From assembly GCF_000010665.1 (NCBI RefSeq), contig NC_012796.1:2757501-2821500 (forward strand): a stretch of DNA of 64,000 nucleotides, in the 5' to 3' direction. The notes under the pieces are model-generated. The model worked only from the letters and a program-made list of their open reading frames with translations, did not search any database and had not been told where the DNA came from. Every line of letters begins with the position of its first letter. The stretch's first letter is position 1. Shown here in pieces: positions 34,138 to 43,001 of the stretch. The stretch comes from Solidesulfovibrio magneticus RS-1. GTDB taxonomy: Bacteria > Desulfobacterota > Desulfovibrionia > Desulfovibrionales > Desulfovibrionaceae. Both the position numbers and the translations under genes were made by a program.

Positions 34138-35519
34138 AGCCACCTCGAAGGATCGTGGGAAAGGACCGCTGAAAAACCAGGGACGCCCTGGACGGCGTGC
34201 CCGCGCACCTCAAAAAGCGGCAGGAGGATCTCGCCACGGGCCACGGACTCCTGATGCGCCGTGCCGGCGACCTGGAACAGGGGGAGCGTGACCAAACCTT
34301 GGGCAGACGGCCCTTGCGCGCCCCGCCCCCGGATGCCCAGCAGCGGCAACACCACCTCGCCCCGGGCGCGGTTGTCCTGGACGGCGTGGCCCCGGACCAC
34401 GAACAACGGCAGCATCACTTTCCCATTGGCCAGGTTGTCGTGGTCGGCCGCCGCGTTGATGCGGAACAGCGGCAGCGTCACGGAGCCGCGCGCGGCATTG
34501 CAGCAGCGGCCGGAAACATCGAACAACGGCAGCGCGCATTCCCCGTTCGCGCCGCCCCGGCCGTCCACCGAGAACAACGGCAACGCCACGTCGCCCGTGG
34601 CCGTATTGGCTTGGGAAGCCGTGCCGGAAATACCAAAGAGCGGCAGGCCCACAGCGCCGCGCGCCCCACCCCGACCCTCCACAGCCAGGGTCAGCCCGCC
34701 GTCGAAATCCCGAAAAAGCTCGATCTCGCCTTCGGCATGGTTGCCGGTCGTTGCGGACAACTGGAAAAGCGGCAGCGAGACCGCGCCGGACGCCCGGTTG
34801 ACGGCGAGCTGGGCGTAATAGCCGGCCGAGTCCACAGCCGCGAAAGACGTCGCGGTCAGGACATGGGTAATGCGCGTGTACGTCTCCCGCATGTCCAGCT
34901 GGCGCTTGATCTGGTCCGCCGTCACGTCATAGGGCGAGGGCTGCTTGGTCCACTCAAGAGGAATCCACTCCTCGTCCGAACGCCGGCGGTAGATGACCCA
35001 GGCATGGCCGATCTCGGCAAGGTCCGTGGACAGGGCCCGGCCGCAAAGCGTGCGCACCCGGCCTGGATCGACCCCGGCTGCCAGCAGCAAGGCATGGATC
35101 AGGAAGGCCCCGTCCTCGCAGTCGCCGTATTTGCGCTTCCAGGTGGCCACCGCACCGGTCCAGCGGTCGCCGATGCCGGAACCGTCCTGCACGTAGGTCA
35201 GGAGATTGGAGACGAAATAGACCACGGAAATGGCGCGCTGGTCGTCATTGTCGTCGTAGGCGCAAATCCGCGCCGCCGCCTGGATGAGCGTGTCATGGCC
35301 CTGCTGCAGCAGGCTGACGACGGCCGCCGACGTGGCCCCGCTGTCGATGGGCGTATCCAGGCCGAAAGAAATCCCCTCGATCGCAAAGAGCGGCAGAGAC
35401 ACACTCCCGGTTGCCCCTCCCCGGCCATCAACCAGCAACAGCGGCAGCGTGTCGCCGGCAGACGCCGGGACGGCCGCCAGTCCTTCGATGGACGCGAAGA
35501 ACTCGAAGAGATTATCCAT
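34134..35519 (-). CDS. Transglutaminase-like protein with LPLF repeats
   Basis: 461 aa. A transglutaminase-like cysteine peptidase domain spans about 60-215: KYGDCEDGAFLIHALLLAAG holds the candidate Cys, EIGHAWVIYRR the His, and EWIPLEWT a possible acidic partner. Around it is an array of ~24-residue repeats with the core V-x-LPLF-x-V-x-G. I count eleven: two before the enzyme domain and nine after it, to the C terminus. The repeats look like short beta hairpins. A cell-wall- or protein-modifying adsorption component is the simplest reading. Its end overlaps the next gene by 4 bp. Confidence 0.75.
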   Translation of the reverse strand: MDNLFEFFASIEGLAAVPASAGDTLPLLLVDGRGGATGSVSLPLFAIEGISFGLDTPIDSGATSAAVVSLLQQGHDTLIQAAARICAYDDNDDQRAISVVYFVSNLLTYVQDGSGIGDRWTGAVATWKRKYGDCEDGAFLIHALLLAAGVDPGRVRTLCGRALSTDLAEIGHAWVIYRRRSDEEWIPLEWTKQPSPYDVTADQIKRQLDMRETYTRITHVLTATSFAAVDSAGYYAQLAVNRASGAVSLPLFQLSATTGNHAEGEIELFRDFDGGLTLAVEGRGGARGAVGLPLFGISGTASQANTATGDVALPLFSVDGRGGANGECALPLFDVSGRCCNAARGSVTLPLFRINAAADHDNLANGKVMLPLFVVRGHAVQDNRARGEVVLPLLGIRGRGAQGPSAQGLVTLPLFQVAGTAHQESVARGEILLPLFEVRGHAVQGVPGFSAVLSHDPSRWL

Positions 35520-36141
35520 GGGTCACCACGAAATACGGATGCCGCACGGACCAAATCGGCATGCTGATGTACTGAAGGGTCTGCAACTCCCCTGATGCGG
35601 AAACGATTTTGATGACGGTCTGATGCACGAACAGATACCACTGCCCGAAAAAGTAGAGATACTGCGGCAAAGGATCGAACTGGTTGGAATAGATGAATTC
35701 GCGGACGCTGCCCGCTTCGGCGAAGGCCACGGGGTCGCTTTCGGAAGCGGCGATGCCGGTGGCGCAATCCACGGCCGCGACAAAGGGATCGCTGTAGCCC
35801 TCGGCGTCATGCCGGACAAGGTGTTTGCAGACGTTGAAACGCAGGGTCGTGTCCAGCGCCGTCTCGCGGTAAAAGCTCGTGAATCCGTCAAAGGATAGCT
35901 TGAGGGAAAATTCGTTGTCGCTGCCCGTGTCGGAATAGATCATGGCCAGATCGGGCAACGGACTGCCCGGGGACAGCACGCCCTGGACAAAGCCGCTGTG
36001 CGGCGTCTGGGCCAGCCAGAGCCGGGTGCCGCAGCTGGCTCCGGCCACGGCCTCGCCGGCCCTGGCCCCGAGCCGGACCTCCAGGGCAACGGGGAAATCG
36101 GCAAAGTCGCAGTGCGCCGAGGCCGGGTACTCAAACTGCAT
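35512..36141 (-). CDS. Hypothetical late phage protein
   Basis: 209 aa, not recognised. Beta-rich and aromatic, with ASGELQTLQYISMPIWSVRH near the end and FIYSNQFDPLPQYLYFFGQW before it. Start 36141 has GAGGTG upstream and overlaps the preceding gene by 11 bp. By position between a LamG-like protein and the LPLF-repeat protein it is probably part of the tail or receptor-binding complex. Confidence 0.6.
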   Translation of the reverse strand: MQFEYPASAHCDFADFPVALEVRLGARAGEAVAGASCGTRLWLAQTPHSGFVQGVLSPGSPLPDLAMIYSDTGSDNEFSLKLSFDGFTSFYRETALDTTLRFNVCKHLVRHDAEGYSDPFVAAVDCATGIAASESDPVAFAEAGSVREFIYSNQFDPLPQYLYFFGQWYLFVHQTVIKIVSASGELQTLQYISMPIWSVRHPYFVVTHG

Positions 36142-36958
36142 CGTACACCTCAAGCGAACACGATTGGATGGTGAACGCCGCGTCCGGCCGAGTCGTGGAA
36201 TACATCTGCATCTCCGGATCAATCAGCAGGCCATCCCACAACACTTCACCTCCGGACTCCCAAGCGCCGCTTGTCCATCTGTACGTGCCGTCGACATACA
36301 GGCGCGAAGTGAAATTCTTATAAATCAACAGGTCATAGGCGTGCCAACGCCCATCTGGAAAGACAAACCCGCTTTGCCTATGCACCTGGACGCCTCCCGC
36401 CCTGACGTCCACGCACCCCATGTCGCCCCAGGTGAACAGGTTGAAGCCTTCGCCGCCGAAGGCGTTGTTCGTCAGCCAAAAGACAAAACGGACCTCGTTG
36501 GTGTAATCGTCTTCAGGATACCGCGCGCCGAAATCCGGCATCTTCGCCACAAGCCGCATGTGCAGCACCCCGCCCCGGAAGACACCCTTGGCGCGTATGT
36601 ACTGGCTGAACTTGCGCTCGTAGATGCCCTCTTCGGGCACTTCTTCATAAACCGTCCGAGGGACGAACGCGGGCGTGCCGCGAATACCCTCCACGACGTC
36701 GTAGACGCCGAGCGGCCCATAACCTGAATCCCCGGGCGGTTCCATTTCCAGCGGCCGCAGGTCGTCTCCCCGCCCGCAGCCGACATAGATGCCCCGCTCG
36801 TTCTGGCACCAGCCCAGGCGGGCCGGCGGCTGCGGCACATACAGTTCGTTGAAGCGGTGGGCGCCGGCCGCCGCCAGCAACGCCTCACGGTCCGAGACGC
36901 CGGCAGATCCGGGCTTCAGGCAGCCGATGGACGTGCAACGCTCGTCAATGATGGACAT
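36131..36958 (-). CDS. Concanavalin-like late protein
   Basis: 275 aa. The C-terminal two thirds (about 85-260) have the look of a concanavalin/LamG-type jelly roll: RFVFWLTNNAFGGEGFNLFT, then GRWHAYDLLIYKNFTSRLYV, then AFTIQSCSLEVYDA. The N-terminal 80 residues are not recognised. Such folds bind glycans, so receptor recognition is likely. The start at 36958 was chosen over a GTG three codons upstream because of better spacing from AAGGGTGG. Confidence 0.55.
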   Translation of the reverse strand: MSIIDERCTSIGCLKPGSAGVSDREALLAAAGAHRFNELYVPQPPARLGWCQNERGIYVGCGRGDDLRPLEMEPPGDSGYGPLGVYDVVEGIRGTPAFVPRTVYEEVPEEGIYERKFSQYIRAKGVFRGGVLHMRLVAKMPDFGARYPEDDYTNEVRFVFWLTNNAFGGEGFNLFTWGDMGCVDVRAGGVQVHRQSGFVFPDGRWHAYDLLIYKNFTSRLYVDGTYRWTSGAWESGGEVLWDGLLIDPEMQMYSTTRPDAAFTIQSCSLEVYDAV

Positions 36959-36969
36959 GCAAACCACCC

Positions 36970-38814
36970 TTACACCGTGATCGGGACATAGCCGGCCGCC
37001 ACAAGCTGGCCGGCCTCCTGGTCATCCGCCACGAACACCCCGTCCAGCACTTCCATGGCCAGCAACTGCGCCTCCGCTTTGGACAGCGCCCGGTGATAGA
37101 ATCGGAGCAGGCCGATATCCATGGAAGATGAATACACCCACTCCGCCACTTCTTCTGATTCAGGACTTGTTGCTTTTGGAGCCAACACCCAACTATCCGA
37201 GCCGACCATTATTTTTACACCCCGGCCAAATCCGTCCATATTGACGTACGTTCCAGTCGATGCGATTCCAGATTTCAAATTGATCATTTTTTCACCGAGC
37301 CTGGCGACATACAGATTTACATTTCCTTCTGCATCGTATGTCATTAAAACATGATGCCAAAACCCAATACCTAATGGCTCTGAGACAACAGTATTTAAGT
37401 TGTACTCACTTTCAAAATCACAAATTTTTCCGGCAATAATTCTATCTCCATTAAACCAGCACAGCCCCATAATGTTCATGCCGATAATGTAGCCTTCCGG
37501 GTGCGCAACAGGAAATGGCTGCATGCCAAACGTCACGTCCGGCCGAGCGTCTGCCACAAACCGCTTGTACTGGTAGTCTTTCAGAGTGAAGATAGTAGCC
37601 TTAATCGAATTATCCTGGTTGCGCTCGTATTCAACAGAATAGACAGTGGCATACCTCTTTCCGCCGTCATCAAGCGAGGCAACAGCCCGCGTTCCGACCG
37701 CCTTGCCGTGATCGCCTTCGACCTTGAACTTGAAGTAAGAGGCATAGGGCGCTGAATTTTGTACCTCGGCATTTTCAGACCAGCTCGACACAAAATCGCC
37801 GTTCAGCGTTTCAAGGTCACCGGTCGTCACCTTGTCCCAATACGGAGAGGCCGCGTCATATTCCGATGCCAGCAGCGGTTCATCCGGACATACGCTTCCG
37901 ATCTCACGGCAGCCTATTTGCTTTTTGACGCCGGCTACGAAATCGTCGTTAAAGCTCGGCCAGGGATAGGTGAAGTTGGCCCAATGGTTTGAAAACCGGG
38001 AAGGAATCTTGTAGCCGACCAGCGGGGCAAGGCTCCCGGGGCAGGCCGACGACCACGTGACGCCATCTTCCGAAGTCAGCAAGCGCGCTTTGATCGGGTT
38101 CCAGACGGTGTAGCCGTTACCGAGTTCCGCAGTGCGGTATTGAAACGAGTAGTCCATCTGGATCGGCTCGCGCAGCCGCACGACGCAGGAGATGGAGAAC
38201 GATCCCTTCGCCGGAATATGGGCAGAGGCCATCTTAAACTGCGAATAATACTCACCGGAATCCGGCCCCACACCTTCCAACCAACACGTCCGGTAGCGTC
38301 GGGAAATGGAACCATCCGGCGAAGTCCCCGGAGGCGGCAGGCCGACGTCATCCAGATTTTCGAAGACGGTCCCAAACCCCTCGTTTGACGTATCGCCGTC
38401 GAGGCTTCCAGCCTTCAGCAGAATCTCGTTGTGCAGTTCCTGCCCTTCCTGGAAGCCATAGCGGGCAAAACACCCAGGGACCCAAAAAAACTGCCCGCCC
38501 GACAGCGTCGGCACGAGTTCCGGCGCAAACTGGCCGGCGACTATCTGTCCCACCGGGCAATGGATGTGCAGCTGAAAAATGCTCCCGGCCTTGTGAACCT
38601 CGATCACGGTGCCGTCGTCGTACTGACGGCTTGCGGAGCAAATGGCCAGGTCCCCCGAACTGGCGACCAAGCCAGCTTTCAGTTGCCGGGCGGCCCCACG
38701 GAACATGACGGCGCGCTGCCAATCCCCTGTCAAAGACCAGCAATCCTGATCCGGAAACCGGATCAAGTCCTGGCTGTCGGGAAGCAGCGGCGAAACGTCG
38801 TCATGCCTATCCAT
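36970..38814 (-). CDS. LamG-domain tail/receptor-binding protein
   Basis: 614 aa. The C-terminal domain (about 430-600) is LamG/concanavalin-like: GIGFWHHVLMTYDAEGNVNL is the W-H-H-V-x-x-x-Y-D core, and DIGLLRFYHRALSKAEAQLL is its typical closing segment. The N-terminal 400 residues are beta-rich and unrecognised. AGGA precedes the ATG at 38814. The 5' frame extends to 38943 without a signal. Probably a glycan-binding adsorption protein; specificity unknown. Confidence 0.65.
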   Translation of the reverse strand: MDRHDDVSPLLPDSQDLIRFPDQDCWSLTGDWQRAVMFRGAARQLKAGLVASSGDLAICSASRQYDDGTVIEVHKAGSIFQLHIHCPVGQIVAGQFAPELVPTLSGGQFFWVPGCFARYGFQEGQELHNEILLKAGSLDGDTSNEGFGTVFENLDDVGLPPPGTSPDGSISRRYRTCWLEGVGPDSGEYYSQFKMASAHIPAKGSFSISCVVRLREPIQMDYSFQYRTAELGNGYTVWNPIKARLLTSEDGVTWSSACPGSLAPLVGYKIPSRFSNHWANFTYPWPSFNDDFVAGVKKQIGCREIGSVCPDEPLLASEYDAASPYWDKVTTGDLETLNGDFVSSWSENAEVQNSAPYASYFKFKVEGDHGKAVGTRAVASLDDGGKRYATVYSVEYERNQDNSIKATIFTLKDYQYKRFVADARPDVTFGMQPFPVAHPEGYIIGMNIMGLCWFNGDRIIAGKICDFESEYNLNTVVSEPLGIGFWHHVLMTYDAEGNVNLYVARLGEKMINLKSGIASTGTYVNMDGFGRGVKIMVGSDSWVLAPKATSPESEEVAEWVYSSSMDIGLLRFYHRALSKAEAQLLAMEVLDGVFVADDQEAGQLVAAGYVPITV

Positions 38815-38840
38815 GGGGTCGTCCTGCGCATAAGGCCAGT

Positions 38841-39299
38841 TCAGGAGGCCGGCGTCACAACGTCGAAGCTGTCCACGGTCGTGGTCTGCCCCGCGACAAT
38901 GGCCGTGGAAGCCAGCTTGAGCTGGCCTGAACCCGTGCCGCACACGCCGTCCAGGCGCGGCGCGGTCGCGCTCGGCCCCGTGGTCCGGTCGTTGGCGTAC
39001 AGCCGGAACCAGCCCGCCGTGCCGGACAACAGGCCCAGGCCTGACCAGACCTGCGACGACAACTTCGGCATTGATCCGGCGGCGGCGTCGCCGAACTGCA
39101 AGGCATTATCCGTCGAACCGGGGGTGAACACGCCCGAGGAAACCGTGATTTCCAACAGGGGACTGCTCCCTTCGGTGTCGTCAGCGCTGGTCGGCTGCGA
39201 ACCAGCGAACACCCGGATGACGCCGTTATTAAAGATGGATTTGAAGCTGCCGGTCGCCAGGATGCCGTTACGCAGCCCGGTCGAGAGTCGAACCCCCAT
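38841..39299 (-). CDS. Hypothetical late phage structural protein
   Basis: 152 aa, not recognised. Beta-rich, Gly/Ser/Thr-rich, without Trp/Cys clusters except near the middle (GTAGWFRLYANDRT). AGGAGGG lies at ideal spacing before the ATG. Located between the propeller-like protein and the LamG protein, so probably a tail or adaptor component. Confidence 0.6.
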   Translation of the reverse strand: MGVRLSTGLRNGILATGSFKSIFNNGVIRVFAGSQPTSADDTEGSSPLLEITVSSGVFTPGSTDNALQFGDAAAGSMPKLSSQVWSGLGLLSGTAGWFRLYANDRTTGPSATAPRLDGVCGTGSGQLKLASTAIVAGQTTTVDSFDVVTPAS

Positions 39300-39308
39300 G
39301 GCTCCCTC

Positions 39309-40235
39309 CTACGGATGCAGCACGACCACGTAGCGCCGCGTGGACGGCAGCCAGACCGCCGCCGCCCGCAAGGCCGGCGCGTCCATGGCCACCTGCGAAT
39401 GGGTGAGGTTGAGAACGACGCCGTCGGCCAGGCCGCCGTGGATGCCGCTGCGCGACGTCCACAGGCAGGCCGCCGCCGGCGGTATCCTGGATGAAAGGGC
39501 ATCAGCCCGAACGGCCACGTCGCTGCCCACGGCCGTCACCGGCTCCGGGCTGGCCAGCAGGCGAGGCATCCCCTTGATCGGATCGGTGCCGGCCAGAAAA
39601 TACACGCCCAGCGCCGTGCCGACATACAGGCCGTTGTCCACCGGCCGCAGCATGGCGATGTCCGCCGGCATGGGGATGGAGCCGGCCCCGGTCTTGTAGA
39701 AATGCCAGCGCCCGGCCCCGGCCGTGTAGCGCAGATCCCGGCCGTCGGCCCACCAGACCCGGCCGGCGAATCCGGCCAGCACGCCGCCGCCCGGAGCCGG
39801 CGACACATGCCGGCCGGCCTCGGAGGCCACGGGGAAGAGCTTGCCGCCCCAGGCCACGGCCTGCCCGTCCTGGATCAGCCCAGCCTCCACGCCGTTGTCC
39901 CAAAAGACCAGATCGCCCAGCGCCGCGAACCGTACCGGCCCCAGCGTCGCCAGGGTCGCCAGATCCCGCGTGGCCGGCCCTGGGCGCACCTCGCACAGCA
40001 CGTGATCCACCACGGCATAGGCCGTGCCGTCCGGCGCGTTCCAACCGTCGCGCCAATGGCCGTCCGCCACCTTCACGCGCCCCGGCCGGCGGGCCAGGCG
40101 ACGGCCGCTGTCCAGGATCTCCACGTCCGTGGCCACGGCCAGGGCGCACGCACCGCTTCGCCGGTCATAGGCCACGGATTGCGGATCGCTCACGGTATCG
40201 AGGCCGCGAAAGACGCGGAAGGCCAGGCGCATCAT
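39309..40235 (-). CDS. Propeller-like phage tail protein
   Basis: 308 aa. The opening RLAFRVFRGLDTVSDPQSVA is followed by recurring short blade-like strands ending in GL/GV (GDLVFWDNGVEAGLIQDGQ, GRVWWADGRDLRYTAGAGRW, GLYVGTALGVYFLAGTDP), suggesting a beta-propeller. Some podovirus tail proteins have this layout. Start 40235 (ATGATG) overlaps the stop of the adaptor-like gene. Function by position and fold resemblance only. Confidence 0.6.
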   Translation of the reverse strand: MMRLAFRVFRGLDTVSDPQSVAYDRRSGACALAVATDVEILDSGRRLARRPGRVKVADGHWRDGWNAPDGTAYAVVDHVLCEVRPGPATRDLATLATLGPVRFAALGDLVFWDNGVEAGLIQDGQAVAWGGKLFPVASEAGRHVSPAPGGGVLAGFAGRVWWADGRDLRYTAGAGRWHFYKTGAGSIPMPADIAMLRPVDNGLYVGTALGVYFLAGTDPIKGMPRLLASPEPVTAVGSDVAVRADALSSRIPPAAACLWTSRSGIHGGLADGVVLNLTHSQVAMDAPALRAAAVWLPSTRRYVVVLHP

Positions 40236-41083
40236 GCCAACAGCCTCTGGCTGGTTCCCGATGGCCCGGCAGGCGGCGGCCGCCAACCCGAAGACACGAT
40301 GTCCAGCTTGAGCGCCCGTAGCCCTTCCTCAAACAAGGCCCGGTAGTGCAGGGCATTGCGTTTGCCCTCGAAAGCATCTTCGCGGCTGTCGAAGGCACGG
40401 GCCAGGAGTCCGGGCAGCACCACGTCGCGGTGCAGGTATTCCGGCACCCCTTCCACGGCCTTGGCTTCGATGTTGACCAGGACGGCCGCTTCGTCCGTCA
40501 CCGCCTCCGCCACCCGGCACCACGCGTCCGACGCCGCCTCGACGGTGTACGCGCCGTCATTGGCGGCGCTGCCGGACACCGTGAACGCATCGCCGAAGCG
40601 GAACCGGTCAAAGCGCGGGGCATCGGCCGACAGCAGACTGCCAGCGGCGCGAAACGCCACGGGACCCGACGTCTGCGCCATGGTCCGGGGCAGCCGGAAG
40701 TAGCTGAGGCGGATGGCCTCCCCGGCCACCGGCGCAGGCCAGACGCGCAGGCCGTTGCCGGCCTGGGCCACATGCCGGATGGCCCCGGCCGCCTGCCGCT
40801 CCAGATCGAGCCGCCGGATGTCCGCCGGGGCCGTGACGACAATGAGCTTGCGGCCGTCGGCTCCGACGGCCGCGAACAGATGCTTCTGGAAGTTGCCGGG
40901 CAAGGCCGCGCCAGCGGCTCCGGCCGGCACGGCCACGGCGGCTGCGGCCTCCAGATCGGGCAGGAACACCCGGGAGGCCGCCAGCCGCAACGCCTCATTG
41001 GCGTACAGGTCCAGCTCCTCATCCTCGAAGGAACTGTCCTGGAGGGGCCGCCGCGCCGCCTGGCGCAGGTCAGGGAGCAGCAA
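40232..41083 (-). CDS. Head-tail adaptor-like protein
   Basis: 283 aa, probable TTG start at 41083, because no ATG or GTG is in frame near the end of the preceding gene and this start overlaps it by 14 bp. A helical N-terminal part (DLRQAARRPLQDSSFEDEEL, then DLYANEALRLAASRVFLPDL) resembles the alpha-helical adaptor that attaches tail to portal in podoviruses; a beta-rich region follows (RFGDAFTVSGSAANDGAYTV). The call rests on these and on its position between capsid and tail genes. Confidence 0.5.
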   Translation of the reverse strand: MLLPDLRQAARRPLQDSSFEDEELDLYANEALRLAASRVFLPDLEAAAAVAVPAGAAGAALPGNFQKHLFAAVGADGRKLIVVTAPADIRRLDLERQAAGAIRHVAQAGNGLRVWPAPVAGEAIRLSYFRLPRTMAQTSGPVAFRAAGSLLSADAPRFDRFRFGDAFTVSGSAANDGAYTVEAASDAWCRVAEAVTDEAAVLVNIEAKAVEGVPEYLHRDVVLPGLLARAFDSREDAFEGKRNALHYRALFEEGLRALKLDIVSSGWRPPPAGPSGTSQRLLA

Positions 41084-41447
41084 AACCGTTGCCCCCGGTG
41101 TGTTCCCCGCCGCTGGCAGGATCGGCCGCTTCCGGCGAGGCCACCGCCAGCGGGACCTCCACCGTGCCCCGAACGTAGTAGGAGTAGCGCTTGACCGAAG
41201 GCGCGACGTGCATTTCGCCGGCAATCTCCATGGAATACCCCTGGGTCTCGGCGTTTTCGAGCACTTCCAGCTGCGCGGCGGTCAGTTGCAATTCCCGGCC
41301 GCGTTCCAGGGAACAGCGGAACCCGTTGACGAACAGATCGATGTTGCTGCCCCCGCCGGGGCCTTTTTCGGGATTGATCACCACCCGATAGCGGGTTTCG
41401 GTGGCCCCGGCCGTGGCGGCGGCGCTGGCGTCGTTGGTGTTGGCCAT
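41070..41447 (-). CDS. Hypothetical late phage protein
   Basis: 125 aa, not recognised. A beta-rich core (YRVVINPEKGPGGGSNIDLF, then LEVLENAETQGYSMEIAGEM) lies between disordered termini. AAGGAGG precedes the ATG at ideal spacing. Close to the capsid genes and probably a head or connector component. Confidence 0.65.
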   Translation of the reverse strand: MANTNDASAAATAGATETRYRVVINPEKGPGGGSNIDLFVNGFRCSLERGRELQLTAAQLEVLENAETQGYSMEIAGEMHVAPSVKRYSYYVRGTVEVPLAVASPEAADPASGGEHTGGNGFAAP

Positions 41448-41459
41448 TGGGCTGCCTCC

Positions 41460-41930
41460 TTACAGGGCCTCGCCCGGCACGCAGCCGGACAGGCCGACAT
41501 AGGTGACGGTCAGGCCGGCGGCGTCCAGGGCCGTGACGCCTGCCGTAAACGTCGCGCCGGAACCGTTGGCCACGGTGACGGCCCCTAACAGGCAGCTGCC
41601 GGCCGCAGGCTTGGGGATCCTGACCACTCCGTGGCTGTCCGGCGAAACCACGGCCACGGCCACGGTTCCGTCGGCCTTGATGGTTATGAACGCGGTCCTG
41701 GACCCTCCGGCGGCCACGGCCCCGAGGGCCGCCAGGGACAACGTGGCGATGGCCGCCTTGCTGTAGATCCGCCCGCCCAGCCGGAACGAAAACCCCGAGG
41801 TCATGGCGTCGGCGCTGCCGGCGGCCTTGATGGATAGGCCCGGATCACTGGCCGCGCCGTCCCGCGAGGCCTCCAGCACGGCAGCCGCAGCCTCCGAAGG
41901 GAACCCTTTGAAAAAACCCTGCAGACTCAT
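41460..41930 (-). CDS. Hypothetical late protein, decoration-like
   Basis: 156 aa, not recognised. Beta-rich and Ala/Gly-rich (GFSFRLGGRIYSKAAIATLS, then SRTAFITIKADGTVAVAVVS). AAGGAGG precedes the ATG. It lies 30 bp after the major capsid gene, where head decoration proteins are often encoded; that role is inferred. Confidence 0.6.
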   Translation of the reverse strand: MSLQGFFKGFPSEAAAAVLEASRDGAASDPGLSIKAAGSADAMTSGFSFRLGGRIYSKAAIATLSLAALGAVAAGGSRTAFITIKADGTVAVAVVSPDSHGVVRIPKPAAGSCLLGAVTVANGSGATFTAGVTALDAAGLTVTYVGLSGCVPGEAL

Positions 41931-41960
41931 GTTGGCCTCCTTGGCTGATCGCGGCCCGGG

Positions 41961-42989
41961 CTAGAAGCTAGCCGCCGCTTCGACGCGGATCATAAAGGGA
42001 TCGTTGAGGATGCCGCCGGCATTGACCAGTTTGTAGCCCATGGTACCGCGCTGGCCGATGGGGTCGCCGTCGCGCGCCACACCGGATTTGAGCACCAGCA
42101 GCTTCACCGGCAGGATCATGTCGCCGCTGGCGTCCGCGTTTTTCATGGGGAAGCCCTTGAGGGGCACGTCCGCAAAGGCGTCCTTGCCGCAAATGAGCAT
42201 GGGGTAGACGTCGCAATTGGTGCCGCTGGTGGAGAGCAGGCCGGCGGATACCGCGCCGCCGGCATCAGCGAAGGGCTCGAACAGGTCTTCGAGGAGGAAG
42301 CGGATGCCGGACACCATGCCGATCTCGTTGTCCCAGGGGGAGATGTTCCCGTACTTGTGCACCGGGATGAAGCCGTCGATGTCGCGGATGTCGTTAGCCA
42401 TGTACGGATGGCAGAACCCCACGAAGCACGGCGGAATCGCCTCGGTGCCGTAGGCGGTGGTGCTCCGGACCATCCTGGTGTGGCGCTGGGCCCGGTTGAC
42501 CACAAGCGCGGTCTCCACCCGGCGCAGCAGATCCTTGGTGACCACGGTGTTGACCGCCGACCGGGAAGCGCCGTTGGCGTAGAAGACGTTGGTTCCGGCC
42601 ATCAGGCGGGAAATGCGCACGCGCTCGATGAGTTCGGCCGCGTGTTCGCCAAGCAGGCCGGCGAATTCCTGCAGCACCGGATCCTTGTGGGTCAGCTCGA
42701 CCATGTCGGAAAAGCCGAGCCAGTTGCCGTACTGTTCCAGGGTGAAGTAGATGTCTTCCAGGGTGACGTTCAGGCCTTCGGGCGTGACGCCTTCCGACAG
42801 GGGCTTTCGGACCACCGGAATGGACAGATACCGCCGCGCCTTGACCGTCATGCTGCTGTTCTGGGGGATCTCGATCACATAGGCGAAATTGCCCAGAATC
42901 ATCTTGAACTTGGCGCGTTCCAGAAAGGGCTTGTGCAGGTGGACTTCTTCCGAGTCCGGCAGTTCGCTCTTGGTCATCAGGTTGGACAT
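41961..42989 (-). CDS. N4-gp56-type major capsid protein
   Basis: 342 aa. Overall length and features fit the N4-gp56 family of HK97-fold capsids: FKMILGNFAYVIEIPQNSSM, TLEQYGNWLGFSDMVELTHK, a central KYGNISPWDNEIGMVSGIRF, and YPMLICGKDAFADVPLKG, which gives the typical late strands. A scaffold-like gene precedes it by 12 bp, and a decoration-like gene follows, completing the head module. Confidence 0.88.
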   Translation of the reverse strand: MSNLMTKSELPDSEEVHLHKPFLERAKFKMILGNFAYVIEIPQNSSMTVKARRYLSIPVVRKPLSEGVTPEGLNVTLEDIYFTLEQYGNWLGFSDMVELTHKDPVLQEFAGLLGEHAAELIERVRISRLMAGTNVFYANGASRSAVNTVVTKDLLRRVETALVVNRAQRHTRMVRSTTAYGTEAIPPCFVGFCHPYMANDIRDIDGFIPVHKYGNISPWDNEIGMVSGIRFLLEDLFEPFADAGGAVSAGLLSTSGTNCDVYPMLICGKDAFADVPLKGFPMKNADASGDMILPVKLLVLKSGVARDGDPIGQRGTMGYKLVNAGGILNDPFMIRVEAAASF

Positions 42990-43001
42990 GGCGAGACCTC
43001 G

